Source: SZUA-365 sp049663345
GTDB lineage: Bacteria; Bacteroidota; Ignavibacteria; SZUA-365
Reading direction: 5' to 3'
Length of the DNA stretch: 64,000 bases
Assembly (NCBI GenBank): GCA_049663345.1
Contig: JBATDG010000059.1
Coordinates: 1 to 64,000 of the forward strand
In this document: piece by piece, positions 27,019-35,310 of the stretch
Layout of the letters: every line of letters begins with the position of its first letter
Numbering within the stretch: position 1 is the stretch's first letter
Notes under the pieces: model-generated
Database searches by the model: none
Seen by the model: the letters and a program-made list of their open reading frames with translations, nothing else
Told to the model about the DNA's origin: nothing
Position numbers and translations under genes: made by a program

Positions 27019-27806
27019 TGATCCTTATTACCGGCTCCACCGATGGCATCGGGAAAGAAACCGCGATGGGACTCGCCCGAAAGGGCGCGCGTGTAATTCT
27101 TCACGGGCGAAATGCCGAACGCCTTGAAATCACACTCCAGGAATTCGCTGCTGAGAATCTGGCTGTCGAAGGCGCCGTTACCGGCGATTTCAGCAGCTTT
27201 GCTTCCGTACGCAAGATGAGTGCTGAAATTCGGGAGCGTTATCCGGAACTCAACGTGCTCGTGAACAACGCTGGCGTGTATATGAAATCCAGGGCACACA
27301 CTTCAGACGGTATGGAAATGACCTGGCAGGTTAACTACCTCTCACCGTCGCTTCTCACGATGGAATTGCTGCCTTTGCTTGAGAAAAACGCACCCTCGCG
27401 CATCGTCAATGTCAGCTCGGTTGCACACACACGTGGAAGCATTGATTTTCTCAACCTCGATGGACGGCAGTCCTTCGACAGCTACGCTCTGTATGCGCAG
27501 TCGAAGCTGGCAAATGTGCTGTTCACCTACGAACTCGCTGCAATGCTTGAAGGGAAGGGCATAGATGTAAATTGCCTGCATCCGGGCGTCATCGGAACCA
27601 AGCTGCTGATGGACGGATTCGGAATAGACGGTGCCCCGATCGAGGAAGGAGCCAGGACAAGCATACACCTCGCAATGTCCGAGGACCTGACTGGCGTCAG
27701 CGGAAAATACTTCGTAAAGGGACAGCCAACACCTTCTTCTCCAACGAGTTACGACGTTGAGTTAAGGAAAAAACTCTGGGATGAAACGATGAAAGTTCTC
27801 ACCTGA
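27018..27806 (+). CDS. Short-chain dehydrogenase/reductase, retinol-dehydrogenase-like
   Basis: The 262-aa SDR has the cofactor loop TGSTDGIG (residues 5-12), the NNAG motif (83-86), the serine in NVSSVAH (133-134), and catalytic YAQSK (Tyr159, Lys163). HGRN after strand 2 suggests NADP(H) preference. The overall layout resembles the retinol dehydrogenase/WW-domain oxidoreductase-like group. It starts within the atpG stop and is probably cotranscribed with the ATP synthase genes, without a known functional link. Substrate unknown. It ends 12 bp from a convergent glycosyltransferase gene. Confidence 0.85.
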   Translation: MILITGSTDGIGKETAMGLARKGARVILHGRNAERLEITLQEFAAENLAVEGAVTGDFSSFASVRKMSAEIRERYPELNVLVNNAGVYMKSRAHTSDGMEMTWQVNYLSPSLLTMELLPLLEKNAPSRIVNVSSVAHTRGSIDFLNLDGRQSFDSYALYAQSKLANVLFTYELAAMLEGKGIDVNCLHPGVIGTKLLMDGFGIDGAPIEEGARTSIHLAMSEDLTGVSGKYFVKGQPTPSSPTSYDVELRKKLWDETMKVLT

Positions 27807-27818
27807 CCTGCACGCGTT

Positions 27819-28952
27819 CTACTTCTTCGCCTCCAGTTTGCCCTTCCATTTCTCCCATTTCTCATCCACATAGTCTGAAATTTTATTTCTGTAAACTTCG
27901 CGGTCGAAGAGCTCTGCATGTGCCCGGATGTCTGCTGCATCGAAATGGGAGCGTTCGAATCGCTGGAGTGCAGCCAGAAGAGCTTCCGTGCTCTGCTCCT
28001 GAAAATGGATGCCGCTAAGACCTTCGATTACCGTTTCCAGCGCACCGCCGCGTCCGTAGGCGATGACGGGCTTCCCGCAGGACATTGCTTCAACCGGTAC
28101 GATCCCGAAATCCTCCTCACCCGGAAACAGAAGGGCACGGCAGTTTGCATACGCCAATTCGATCTCCGCATCCGTCAGCCAGCCTTCAAAGCGCACGGTT
28201 GGCCCTGCAAGCGCTTCCAACCGGCTGCGTTCGGGTCCGTCGCCGATGACGCGGAGAGGAAGCCCCGTTCGCGTAGCCGCCATGACAGCGAGGTCCACGC
28301 GCTTGTAGGGCACGAGAGCGGAAACTACGAGGAAGCTGCCATCGTCAGTAGTGGAGACGGAAAATCGGGACGTCTCCACCGGAGGATAGATGACGTCGGC
28401 ATCACGGCCGTAAATGCGCTTGATGCGTTCGGCGATATAGTTCGAGTTGGCGATGAAATGATCGACGCGTGTGGACGAGCGAACGTCCCACCGGCGAGTG
28501 CGTGCCGCTACAAGCCGGATAAGTGCCAGCTGCACGCTGCCGACAGTGTCGCGGTTGAAATACTGATCGAACATATCCCACACATAGCGCATCGGGGTGT
28601 GGACATAACTGATATGCATCGTGCCGGAAGGAACCCTTACACCTTTTGCCACAGCGTGTGAAGATGAGAGCACCATGTCGTAGCCAGTGAAATCGAATCG
28701 CTCAATGGCCGATGGGAAGAACGGAAGATAATGCCGATAGCGTTTTTCCACCGCAGGAAAATGCTGGAGAAAACTTGTGTGTATCGAATGCCGGCGAATG
28801 GTCTCGCTGACTTTTTCCGGAAAGGCCACGAGTGTGTGAATGGGAGCATCGGGATATAATTCACAAAATACTTCGAGACATTTTTCGCCGCCGCGCATGC
28901 CGGTCAGCCAATCATGGACAAGTGCGATATTATGCGGGGGGGGTGCGGGCAT
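27819..28952 (-). CDS. Family 4 glycosyltransferase (GT-B)
   Basis: The 377-aa enzyme has an N-terminal Rossmann domain beginning IALVHDWLTGMRGGEKCLEV and a C-terminal donor-binding domain with ISALVPYKR-like sequence (FLVVSALVPYKRVDLAV), then GDGPERSRLEALAG and EEDFGIVPVEAMSCGKPVIA. The last carries the GT4 EX7E signature. It transfers an activated sugar in cell-surface glycan or glycolipid synthesis; acceptor and donor are not predictable. It stands alone: divergent from the alpha/beta hydrolase (71-bp gap) and convergent with the SDR. Confidence 0.88.
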   Translation of the reverse strand: MPAPPPHNIALVHDWLTGMRGGEKCLEVFCELYPDAPIHTLVAFPEKVSETIRRHSIHTSFLQHFPAVEKRYRHYLPFFPSAIERFDFTGYDMVLSSSHAVAKGVRVPSGTMHISYVHTPMRYVWDMFDQYFNRDTVGSVQLALIRLVAARTRRWDVRSSTRVDHFIANSNYIAERIKRIYGRDADVIYPPVETSRFSVSTTDDGSFLVVSALVPYKRVDLAVMAATRTGLPLRVIGDGPERSRLEALAGPTVRFEGWLTDAEIELAYANCRALLFPGEEDFGIVPVEAMSCGKPVIAYGRGGALETVIEGLSGIHFQEQSTEALLAALQRFERSHFDAADIRAHAELFDREVYRNKISDYVDEKWEKWKGKLEAKK

Positions 28953-29023
28953 TTTGTACTTCGGGAGATTTCACAATACCTTAGAGAACAAAATAGATAA
29001 GCTAACACAGAATTCGCAATCCA

Positions 29024-29860
29024 ATGAGCAAACCGTTCAGCATTCTCAATCGACACAGCGACTTGATTCGCGGAGATATTCACCTGCCCGCGGATTTCAA
29101 TGGCGCTCCTGTCGTTATTATTTGCCACGGCTTCAAAGGATTCAAGGATTGGGGCGGGTTTCCCCATGCCGCTGAATATTTCGCATCGAAGGGATTCGCA
29201 GCTATCCGCTTTAATTTTTCTCTGAACGGCGTCGAAGACGATTTCATGGAATTCACTGCACTGGAGCGCTTCTCCCGCAATACCATCAGCCGGGAACTCG
29301 ATGACCTCCGGGATTTGGTGGATGCGATCGCTGCAGGGGATATCCTTCCGGAGGAATGCGACAAGACCCGGATCGCACTCGTCGGTCACTCGCTCGGCGG
29401 CGGTGTCGTCATCGTGCATGCGAGCGAGGATGACCGCATCGGTGCGGTCGCGAGCTGGGCTGGTGTTGCGGACTTTCGCCGCTGGGGAAAAAAAACCTGT
29501 GCGCTTTGGAGAAAGACGGGAAGGCTGGAAATTCAGAATGCCAGGACGGGGCAGATGATGCCCGTGGATGTCTCCATGCTCGAAGATATCGAGTCGAATA
29601 CGGAACGCTTCAACATCCTTTCCGCCGCAGCTCGCATGAAGCAGCCGCTTCTGATTTTACATGGGGAACAGGATGTTTCCGTCGCCTTGGCGGAAGGGGA
29701 GAGCATTGCTGCAGCTGCAGGACCATCGCACAGTGCGCTTACCTCGATCCCGAATACGGATCACACCTTCGGTGTGCGGCACCCGTTCGAAGGCGCCACA
29801 CCTGAATTCACAACGGTGTTGGAGAAAACTGTGGAATCTTTTCGAAGCGCTTTTGATTAG
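29024..29860 (+). CDS. Alpha/beta hydrolase
   Basis: The 278-aa protein has the nucleophile elbow LVGHSLGGG with Ser123, an oxyanion-side HGFKGFKDWG motif, a likely acid in LHGEQDVSV, and a likely catalytic histidine in NTDHTFG. The fold resembles dienelactone-hydrolase/serine-aminopeptidase type enzymes. No signal peptide, so cytoplasmic; substrate unknown. The last four bases overlap the end of the convergent T9SS gene. Confidence 0.82.
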   Translation: MSKPFSILNRHSDLIRGDIHLPADFNGAPVVIICHGFKGFKDWGGFPHAAEYFASKGFAAIRFNFSLNGVEDDFMEFTALERFSRNTISRELDDLRDLVDAIAAGDILPEECDKTRIALVGHSLGGGVVIVHASEDDRIGAVASWAGVADFRRWGKKTCALWRKTGRLEIQNARTGQMMPVDVSMLEDIESNTERFNILSAAARMKQPLLILHGEQDVSVALAEGESIAAAAGPSHSALTSIPNTDHTFGVRHPFEGATPEFTTVLEKTVESFRSAFD

Positions 29861-31089
29861 TCCACGATGGTGAATTTTCGTACCTGCACCGAGCCATGCT
29901 GTTCAAGGTGGTAGAGGTACACGCCCTTCTGAAGGGAGGAGCTATCCCAGCTGATAGTGAATGTCCCGGCATCCATGCTGCTGGATACTACGCTCTTGCG
30001 TTCGCGTCCGAGAAGATCGTACACGCGCAGCTGCACATCGCCGCCGCGTGGCAGTGCGATGTTCACATTCGCCTGTGAGTTCCGACTGAGCGGATTCGGC
30101 CATGATTCCCCTATGCCTACCCGTTCGGGAGCTGCACCCGCAAGCCGTTTGACGGCCAGCGTTCCGCCGGAATTAGTGCGTATGATGGTTCCGTTCCAGC
30201 CAGCAGCCACTCCTACCTTGCTGTCGATGAATTCGAGAGCTTCGAGGTTTTCCTGAGTGTTGCTTTCCTGCGAATACCAGCTGAGGCCTGTGTCAGTAGA
30301 CCAGAGGATCAGACCGCCATTTCCACAGAGAACCAGGTTCTCCTTAGTCAGGTGCCGAACACCTGTCAGACGAAATGAACTGATGGGCACAGACGCAGAA
30401 ATCCTGGTCCATGAATCTCCCTTGTCGTCGCTGCGAATAATGGTGCCATTGCTTCCCACCGCAACAGCGATGCTGTCGTCGCTGATGGACACGCTGGTCA
30501 ATTCTAGCCCGGTGATTCCGCTGCGGTCGCGCCAGCGCTGTCCGCCGTTTGTAGTCGTATGAATCGTTCCTTTATTTCCGACAATGATGCCGATATTTCC
30601 GATAAACGCAATCTCATTGAGGTTATTCGTTCCGGAACCCTGATCCTCCCAGCTCGCACCGGCATCCGAGGTGGTCAGTACTTGTTCTGCCTGTCCGATG
30701 ACCATCCAATTGTTGGTATCAAAAAAATGAATGTCCAGCAGCACTTTGGTGCTGCCGGTGTTCATGGGCTGCCACGAGGCGCCGCCGTCGACGGACTTCA
30801 GTGCGAGTCCCGCATTGCCCAAAATGACGCCAAGCGTCGGTGAATACCAGCGGATACGGCGAAGATTATCTGTCGCTCCGGAGGGTTTGCTCTGCCAATT
30901 GACACCTGCATCATTGCTTTGAAGTATCACTCCGTCGGATCCAACCGCGGTAACATGGTCTCTGTCGTACATATCGATCGAGTAGAGAATGGTTTCGCCT
31001 TCCTGGCGCTGGTTGAACCAGCCAAGCTGGGCAGACAGAGAAGATGACAGAATGAGGACGGAGGAGATGAAGAGTATGAGAGTGCGCAT
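29857..31089 (-). CDS. Secreted beta-propeller (YCF48/BNR-like) protein with T9SS domain
   Basis: The 410-aa protein starts MRTLILFISSVLILSSSLSA, a signal peptide. It then carries about seven repeats of the form GSNGTIIRSDDKGDSWTRIS, as in YCF48/BNR photosystem-assembly-like propellers. The end is a type-A T9SS domain: GIGESWPNPLSRNSQANVNI, then LRVYDLLGRERK and LQKGVYLYHLE. It is likely exported to the cell surface. I chose the ATG at 31089 because AGAGG lies five bases before it; the longer frame to 31140 adds residues that spoil the signal peptide. The tandem array at 31183 lies just upstream. Confidence 0.85.
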   Translation of the reverse strand: MRTLILFISSVLILSSSLSAQLGWFNQRQEGETILYSIDMYDRDHVTAVGSDGVILQSNDAGVNWQSKPSGATDNLRRIRWYSPTLGVILGNAGLALKSVDGGASWQPMNTGSTKVLLDIHFFDTNNWMVIGQAEQVLTTSDAGASWEDQGSGTNNLNEIAFIGNIGIIVGNKGTIHTTTNGGQRWRDRSGITGLELTSVSISDDSIAVAVGSNGTIIRSDDKGDSWTRISASVPISSFRLTGVRHLTKENLVLCGNGGLILWSTDTGLSWYSQESNTQENLEALEFIDSKVGVAAGWNGTIIRTNSGGTLAVKRLAGAAPERVGIGESWPNPLSRNSQANVNIALPRGGDVQLRVYDLLGRERKSVVSSSMDAGTFTISWDSSSLQKGVYLYHLEQHGSVQVRKFTIVD

Positions 31090-31182
31090 AAAACCTCTAT
31101 GGGCGAATTCAAGTGGCAACTGGAATAAAGCTAAAGACATATGCGATAAAGGACAAGTTACATTTCTGAAAGGGAAGCGGCG

Positions 31183-31437
31183 GCTGAGGGTTAATCTAAC
31201 GCAGGAAGCTTGCTAAACCGAAGCTGATGGTGAGTCACACACAGGAGGCTTGCCAAACCGAGCTGAGGGTTAGCCTCACGCAGGAGGCTTGCTAAGCCGA
31301 AGCTGATGGTGAGTCACACGCAGGAGGCTGCCAAGCAGAGCTGAGGGTTAGCCTCACGCAGGAAGCTTGCTAAACCGAAGCTGATGGTGAGTCACACACA
31401 GGAGGCTTGCCAAACCGAGCTGAGGGTTAGCCTTGCA
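31183..31437. repeat. Tandem array of 79-bp units built from two 39-40-bp half-units
   Basis: Half-unit A begins GCTGAGGGTTAGCCTCACGC and half-unit B begins GCTGATGGTGAGTCACAC; both end in AGGAGGCTTGCxAAxCCGA or close variants. Order and starts: A 31183, B 31223, A 31262, B 31302, A 31340, B 31380, partial A 31419. The higher-order period is 78-79 bp and there are no unique spacers. The array fills most of the 440-bp gap between the T9SS propeller gene and sucC; nothing else but a terminator is seen there. Confidence 0.92.
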
Positions 31438-31473
31438 CAGCTGTCTGGAAATGCGAGCATCGCGATTCGGGAC

Positions 31474-31510
31474 AAAAAAATCGGACATCCAGTGAATACT
31501 GAATGTCCGA
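31474..31510 (-). terminator. Rho-independent terminator of sucC
   Basis: A 10-bp stem (31481-31490 with 31501-31510, TCGGACAT and ATGTCCGA arms, one mismatch) with a 10-nt loop is followed on the minus strand by seven T residues (31480-31474). It lies 20 bp after the sucC stop. Confidence 0.9.
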
Positions 31511-31529
31511 AACAAATGTCGACAGAGAA

Positions 31530-32732
31530 TTACGCGGCCATGGCCTCAGTGACTTTTTTCGCAGCTTCCTGGAAATCGTGTGCGACCAGGAAGTTGATGC
31601 CGCTCTTCTCGAGAATCTCGGCAGCTTCTTCAGCATTCGTTCCTGCGAGCCGTACGACGATCGGCACCTTGATATTGATTTTGCGAGCTGCCTGAACCAC
31701 ACCGTTGGCAATGCGGTCGCAGCGGACGATGCCGCCAAAAATGTTGATCAGGATCGCCTTGACATTCGGGTCGCTGAGGATGATGCGGAAACCCTGTTCC
31801 GTCGTTTCGGCACTGGCACCACCACCCACATCGAGGAAGTTTGCCGGTTCGCCGCCAGCAAGTTTGATGATATCCATCGTCGCCATCGCGAGTCCGGCGC
31901 CGTTGACCATGCATCCGACATTTCCATCGAGCTTGATGTAGTTCAGATTGAATTTCGATGCCTTCACTTCGAGGGGATCCTCTTCGGAAGTATCGCGGAG
32001 CGCAATGAAATCGGGATGACGGAACAGTCCGTTGTCGTCCAGAGTGACCTTGGCATCCAGTGCGAGCATCTCGCCTTCCTTCGTAAGCACGAGAGGATTG
32101 ATTTCAAACATGCTGGAGTCTACTGCTTCGTAGGCATGCGCAAGAACCATGAGGAACTTCACACAATTTTTGAAGGCCACACCGGTCAGGCCAAGACCGA
32201 ATGCAAGTTCGCGAGCCTGAAATGGCTGGAAGCCGATCGTGGGATCGATGGTAACCTTGAGAATCTTTTCCGGCGTTTCGGCAGCGACCTTCTCGATTTC
32301 CATTCCGCCTTCCGTAGACACCATCATCACATTGCGGGACTGCGCGCGGTCCAGCAGCATGCCTGCATAGAATTCCTTGTCGATGTTGACGCCCTGCTCG
32401 ATAAGCACGCGGTTGACAATCTTGCCCTCATCACCGGTCTGGATTGTGACGAGAAGATTCTTGAGCATAAGCTTGGTGTACTTCTCGACTTCCTTGAGAG
32501 ACTTGGCAACTTTGACTCCGCCATCAAGGACGAGCTTGCGCGTTGCAGGATCAAGAATCTGTCCTTTGCCGCGTCCGCCTGCATGAATCTGTGATTTCAC
32601 GACCCATACCTTGCCACCGAGTTTCTCTGCAATCTTGATAGCCTGCTCGGGGGATGTCGCCACGCCGCCTTGCGGTGTTGGAACATTGAATTTTCGCAGG
32701 ATCGCCTTTCCCTGGAATTCATGAATTTTCAT
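31530..32732 (-). CDS. sucC: Succinyl-CoA synthetase (ADP-forming) beta subunit
   Basis: The 400-aa ATP-grasp protein begins MKIHEFQGKAILRKFNVPTP and shows KSQIHAGGRGKG, LLDRAQSRNVMMVSTEGGME, DAKVTLDDNGLFRH and the C-terminal CoA-ligase region with INIFGGIVRCDRIA. All are typical of SucC, the beta subunit that binds nucleotide in the TCA cycle enzyme converting succinyl-CoA to succinate. AAGGA precedes the ATG. The alpha subunit gene sucD is not adjacent. The transcript ends at the terminator near 31474. Confidence 0.96.
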   Translation of the reverse strand: MKIHEFQGKAILRKFNVPTPQGGVATSPEQAIKIAEKLGGKVWVVKSQIHAGGRGKGQILDPATRKLVLDGGVKVAKSLKEVEKYTKLMLKNLLVTIQTGDEGKIVNRVLIEQGVNIDKEFYAGMLLDRAQSRNVMMVSTEGGMEIEKVAAETPEKILKVTIDPTIGFQPFQARELAFGLGLTGVAFKNCVKFLMVLAHAYEAVDSSMFEINPLVLTKEGEMLALDAKVTLDDNGLFRHPDFIALRDTSEEDPLEVKASKFNLNYIKLDGNVGCMVNGAGLAMATMDIIKLAGGEPANFLDVGGGASAETTEQGFRIILSDPNVKAILINIFGGIVRCDRIANGVVQAARKINIKVPIVVRLAGTNAEEAAEILEKSGINFLVAHDFQEAAKKVTEAMAA

Positions 32733-32856
32733 GCGTGATTCCTTGTGCTGATTATTTTATTTCGAACAAATGTCATGTATCGAAAAATATGGATCTCTCA
32801 AAATCGTGATAATCGAGCAAAACAGCAACTCGAAGAAATTCACGAACGCCGGAGCT

Positions 32857-34026
32857 CTACTGCTTTACTGTTCTATGCCACAAGCGGAGAAAATTGCCGC
32901 CCAGAATGCCGCGGATCTGTGCCTCGGAATATCCTTTTTGGAGGAGGATCCGCGTGATCATCGGAAGGTCCGTGACGTCATTGAGTCCAATGGGTGTGAG
33001 GTTGATGCCGTCGAAATCGGATCCGAGTCCGACATGCTCTGAACCCGCGATTTTAACCGCATGATCTATATGTGCGATGACGTCGTAGATGGTGCAGAGG
33101 TTTTCCTTTTTCGCCGTGGCCACGAGCTTATCATATTCCTTCAAATATGCTGGCCCGCGTTTCGCATGTTTTTGCTTCAGCGCGGCGGCCCGTTTCTCAT
33201 ACACGCGCTGACGTTCGATGAACTTGCCATTCATATTGGAAACGATAAAGCCCGGGAAATAATTAATCATCACCACGCCGTTGCTTTTGGCGACAGCACG
33301 AAGCTGATCGTCTGTGAGATTGCGATTGTGATCGCGAAGTACCTTGCAGGATGAATGCGACGCATACAGCGGATGCACTGAGATCGCAGCGACATCCCAG
33401 AAGGAGCGTTCACCCAGATGCGATAGGTCGATGATCACTCCGAGAGAATCCAGCAGACGCACAAAGGATTTTCCTTTATCCGAAAGCCCGCCTTTGACCT
33501 TGCCTTCGCTTTCGTCCTTCGAGCATGTTGCCCAGTCAGAACTGAAATTCCAGGTGAGTCCAAAGCAGCGCATTCCGCGCTGGTACAGCTCCAGAATGCG
33601 GTCGCGTTTACCATCGATGCAACGCCCACCCTCAAGAGCTACGACTGCTGCCAGCTTCCCGTGAGAGACCGCTGTTTCGATATCTTCGGCACGCAAGGCC
33701 AGCAGCATAGATGCTGGATTACGTGCGGCAATTGCCTTGAGCGAATCGATTTCATCGAGTGCGAATCGCCAGGCATCGTCGCCGGTTTTATTGGAAGGAA
33801 CCCAAATTGAGAAGAGTTGTATATCCATGCCGCCTTCGCGGAAGCGGGGAAGGTCGGAATGTCCTTTCTCCGCCCGGGATTCCATTTCTCCTCCTGACAT
33901 CACACGGTAGAGAATATCGTTATGTCCATCGGCTACGACGGCGGATTGATGCAGTGCAAGATACTGTTGGGAATAAAGGGGAGAGATTGCAGAAATGATC
34001 AGCAATGCTGTGAGGAATCGAAGCAT
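32857..34026 (-). CDS. Secreted membrane-type dipeptidase (peptidase family M19)
   Basis: The 389-aa zinc enzyme has a signal peptide (MLRFLTALLIISAISPLYSQ). VVADGHNDIL gives the first metal ligands His and Asp. Further family segments are VVALEGGRCI, FGLTWNFSSDWATC, VIIDLSHLGERSFWDVA, HPLYASHSSCK and VGLGSDFDGI. M19 enzymes cleave dipeptides, sometimes D-containing, in the periplasm or outside the cell. ATGs at 34035 and 34026 are both possible; the second gives the cleaner signal peptide. It stands between sucC (124-bp gap) and the DNA glycosylase gene (31 bp). Confidence 0.93.
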   Translation of the reverse strand: MLRFLTALLIISAISPLYSQQYLALHQSAVVADGHNDILYRVMSGGEMESRAEKGHSDLPRFREGGMDIQLFSIWVPSNKTGDDAWRFALDEIDSLKAIAARNPASMLLALRAEDIETAVSHGKLAAVVALEGGRCIDGKRDRILELYQRGMRCFGLTWNFSSDWATCSKDESEGKVKGGLSDKGKSFVRLLDSLGVIIDLSHLGERSFWDVAAISVHPLYASHSSCKVLRDHNRNLTDDQLRAVAKSNGVVMINYFPGFIVSNMNGKFIERQRVYEKRAAALKQKHAKRGPAYLKEYDKLVATAKKENLCTIYDVIAHIDHAVKIAGSEHVGLGSDFDGINLTPIGLNDVTDLPMITRILLQKGYSEAQIRGILGGNFLRLWHRTVKQ

Positions 34027-34057
34027 GAGCAGCATCTATGTTAATTTGAGAATAATG

Positions 34058-34741
34058 TCAGAAGGGGAATTTAAGGGAGTACCACTTGCGGGTTACGTCG
34101 AGCCACATCACAAGCCCTTTCCATTCTTCGAAGCGGGCGTAATAGCGCTCGATTTCGGAATCGTCCACGGTTGTTCCGCCGTTGTGAAGTTCCGCATACC
34201 TGGAGCGGCACCAGGAATCGAGACCGAGGTATTCAAATCGTCCGAGCAGCTTGAGCAGATTGCTGGCGGCGTATTCGCCAACGCCCTTAATGCCGCGCAA
34301 GGCCCGATGGAGATCCTGAGCCGAACCTTTTGCGTTTCGGAAGGATTCGACATCCAGGGTACCGGATGCGACCCGGCGGGCGAATTCAAGCACGTAGGGA
34401 GCACGGTAGCCGAGACGGACTTCCTGACGAAGAAACTTCTCGCTGCTGTCAGCGATTGCTGCCGGCTCCGGAAAACACCGCGTGCCGTCGATGGAGACAG
34501 CGCCTAAATGTTCAGTGAGCCGCTCATTCATTGTTTCAGTGAGCGACCACGAACAATTCGTCGTGAGGATCATCTTGAGAATGTCTTCGAAAAAAGTAGG
34601 GGCTCGGAGCATTCTTCCCGTGCGTTTTTCTGCGATCCATGAGAATTCCTTTTCGTCCTTTACTCTCTGGTAGAAAGGACGCAGATCGAGATCCAGATTC
34701 AGAAAGAGCACACCATCCATGAGAATAGACGGTGTGCTCAA
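34058..34741 (-). CDS. HhH-GPD DNA glycosylase-like protein, 5' end apparently damaged
   Basis: The readable frame (227 aa from a TTG at 34741, or 220 aa from ATG at 34720) contains the helix-hairpin-helix LRGIKGVGEYAASNLLKLLG and a following LGLDSWCR, whose Asp occupies the catalytic position of AlkA/OGG-type base-excision glycosylases. TTNCSWSLTE and GYRAPYVLEFARRVASG are typical of this subgroup. The family's N-terminal beta domain is absent. A piece that looks like its beginning (FHFEHTVYSHGW) is encoded just upstream in the +1 frame, about 34711-34784. An internal deletion with frameshift near the start is likely, so the gene may be crippled or expressed as a short form. Confidence 0.7.
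   Translation of the reverse strand: MSTPSILMDGVLFLNLDLDLRPFYQRVKDEKEFSWIAEKRTGRMLRAPTFFEDILKMILTTNCSWSLTETMNERLTEHLGAVSIDGTRCFPEPAAIADSSEKFLRQEVRLGYRAPYVLEFARRVASGTLDVESFRNAKGSAQDLHRALRGIKGVGEYAASNLLKLLGRFEYLGLDSWCRSRYAELHNGGTTVDDSEIERYYARFEEWKGLVMWLDVTRKWYSLKFPF
34706..34739. repeat. Perfect 9-bp inverted repeat across the glycosylase start region
   Basis: GAGCACACC (34706-34714) and GGTGTGCTC (34731-34739) are separated by 16 nt and span both candidate start codons at 34741 and 34720. It coincides with the suspected deletion/frameshift. It could act as a hairpin at the ribosome-binding region or have promoted the deletion. Confidence 0.7.
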
Positions 34742-34795
34742 AATGAAAGACCGCAGGAAAGCGGAGCTGAATCGCCGTAAGCATCAGGCGGCCGC

Positions 34796-34978
34796 TTACT
34801 CTCCGTCAGTTTTCTTTATCGACTGCACTTCCATGCGCACGTCCTGAGCGAACTTCTTCAGTTCATTCATGTGCTTGCGCAGACGAGTGCCTGCCGACTT
34901 GTTGTTCTTGACATAGAACTTCTCGAAATCCGGTTCGAATGATTTCACCAGATCAAGCAATTCCTGGTATTTGGTCAT
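34796..34978 (-). CDS. Histone H1-like (Hc1-type) DNA-binding protein
   Basis: The 60-aa product (MTKYQELLDLVKSFEPDFEK, then FYVKNNKSAGTRLRKHMNEL and KKFAQDVRMEVQSIKK) matches the short bacterial histone-H1-like proteins of Bacteroidota/Chlorobiota in length, in the DFEKFYxKxNKxAGTRxRK core and in the helical, lysine-rich C-terminus. It is expected to bind DNA and contribute to nucleoid compaction. GGAGG lies just before the ATG. It is monocistronic or leads into the glycosylase gene 54 bp downstream. Confidence 0.85.
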   Translation of the reverse strand: MTKYQELLDLVKSFEPDFEKFYVKNNKSAGTRLRKHMNELKKFAQDVRMEVQSIKKTDGE

Positions 34979-35103
34979 GAGGCCTCCTTCTATGACTGAT
35001 CAATATCGTGTGTGCGGGTAACTCCCGTAATATACGACTTCAAACAAAGAAGCAAAACGAAGAGACAGCTTCTGAGACGATTTTTTGTACATTTGTTTGA
35101 AGA

Positions 35104-35279
35104 AGGCACAGAGGCACATAGGCACAGAGGCACATAGGCGCAACAGCGTGAATGGACCGCGGAGCGCCAGCTCCGCGCAGCACAGGACCGCGCAGCACAG
35201 GACCGCGCAGCACCCGTCTCCGTCCCGCAAGCGGGACTACGCCGCGGCGAGCACAGGACCGCGGAGCGCCAGCTCCGCG
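35104..35279. repeat. Intergenic cluster of short direct and inverted repeats
   Basis: The 332-bp gap 34979-35310 contains two 16-bp copies of AGGCACAGAGGCACAT (35104-35119, 35120-35135). It also has two identical hairpins CGCGGAGC-GCCA-GCTCCGCG (35158-35177 and 35260-35279), a hairpin GTCCCGC-AA-GCGGGAC (35222-35237), and several copies of GCACAGGACCGCG between them. It resembles REP-type palindromic intergenic elements. No gene is credible in the gap; open frames on both strands are repeat artefacts. Confidence 0.85.
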
Positions 35280-35310
35280 TCTTCGGAAATATTGAAGCAA
35301 AGGCATAGAC

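Noticed and set aside
31183..31437. Regular repeats that could suggest a CRISPR array
   Set aside because: The units are directly adjacent with no unique spacers, alternate between two related forms, and no cas gene is in the window.
31503..32594. 363-codon open frame opposite sucC
   Set aside because: Shadow of the sucC reading frame; no ribosome site or recognisable domain.
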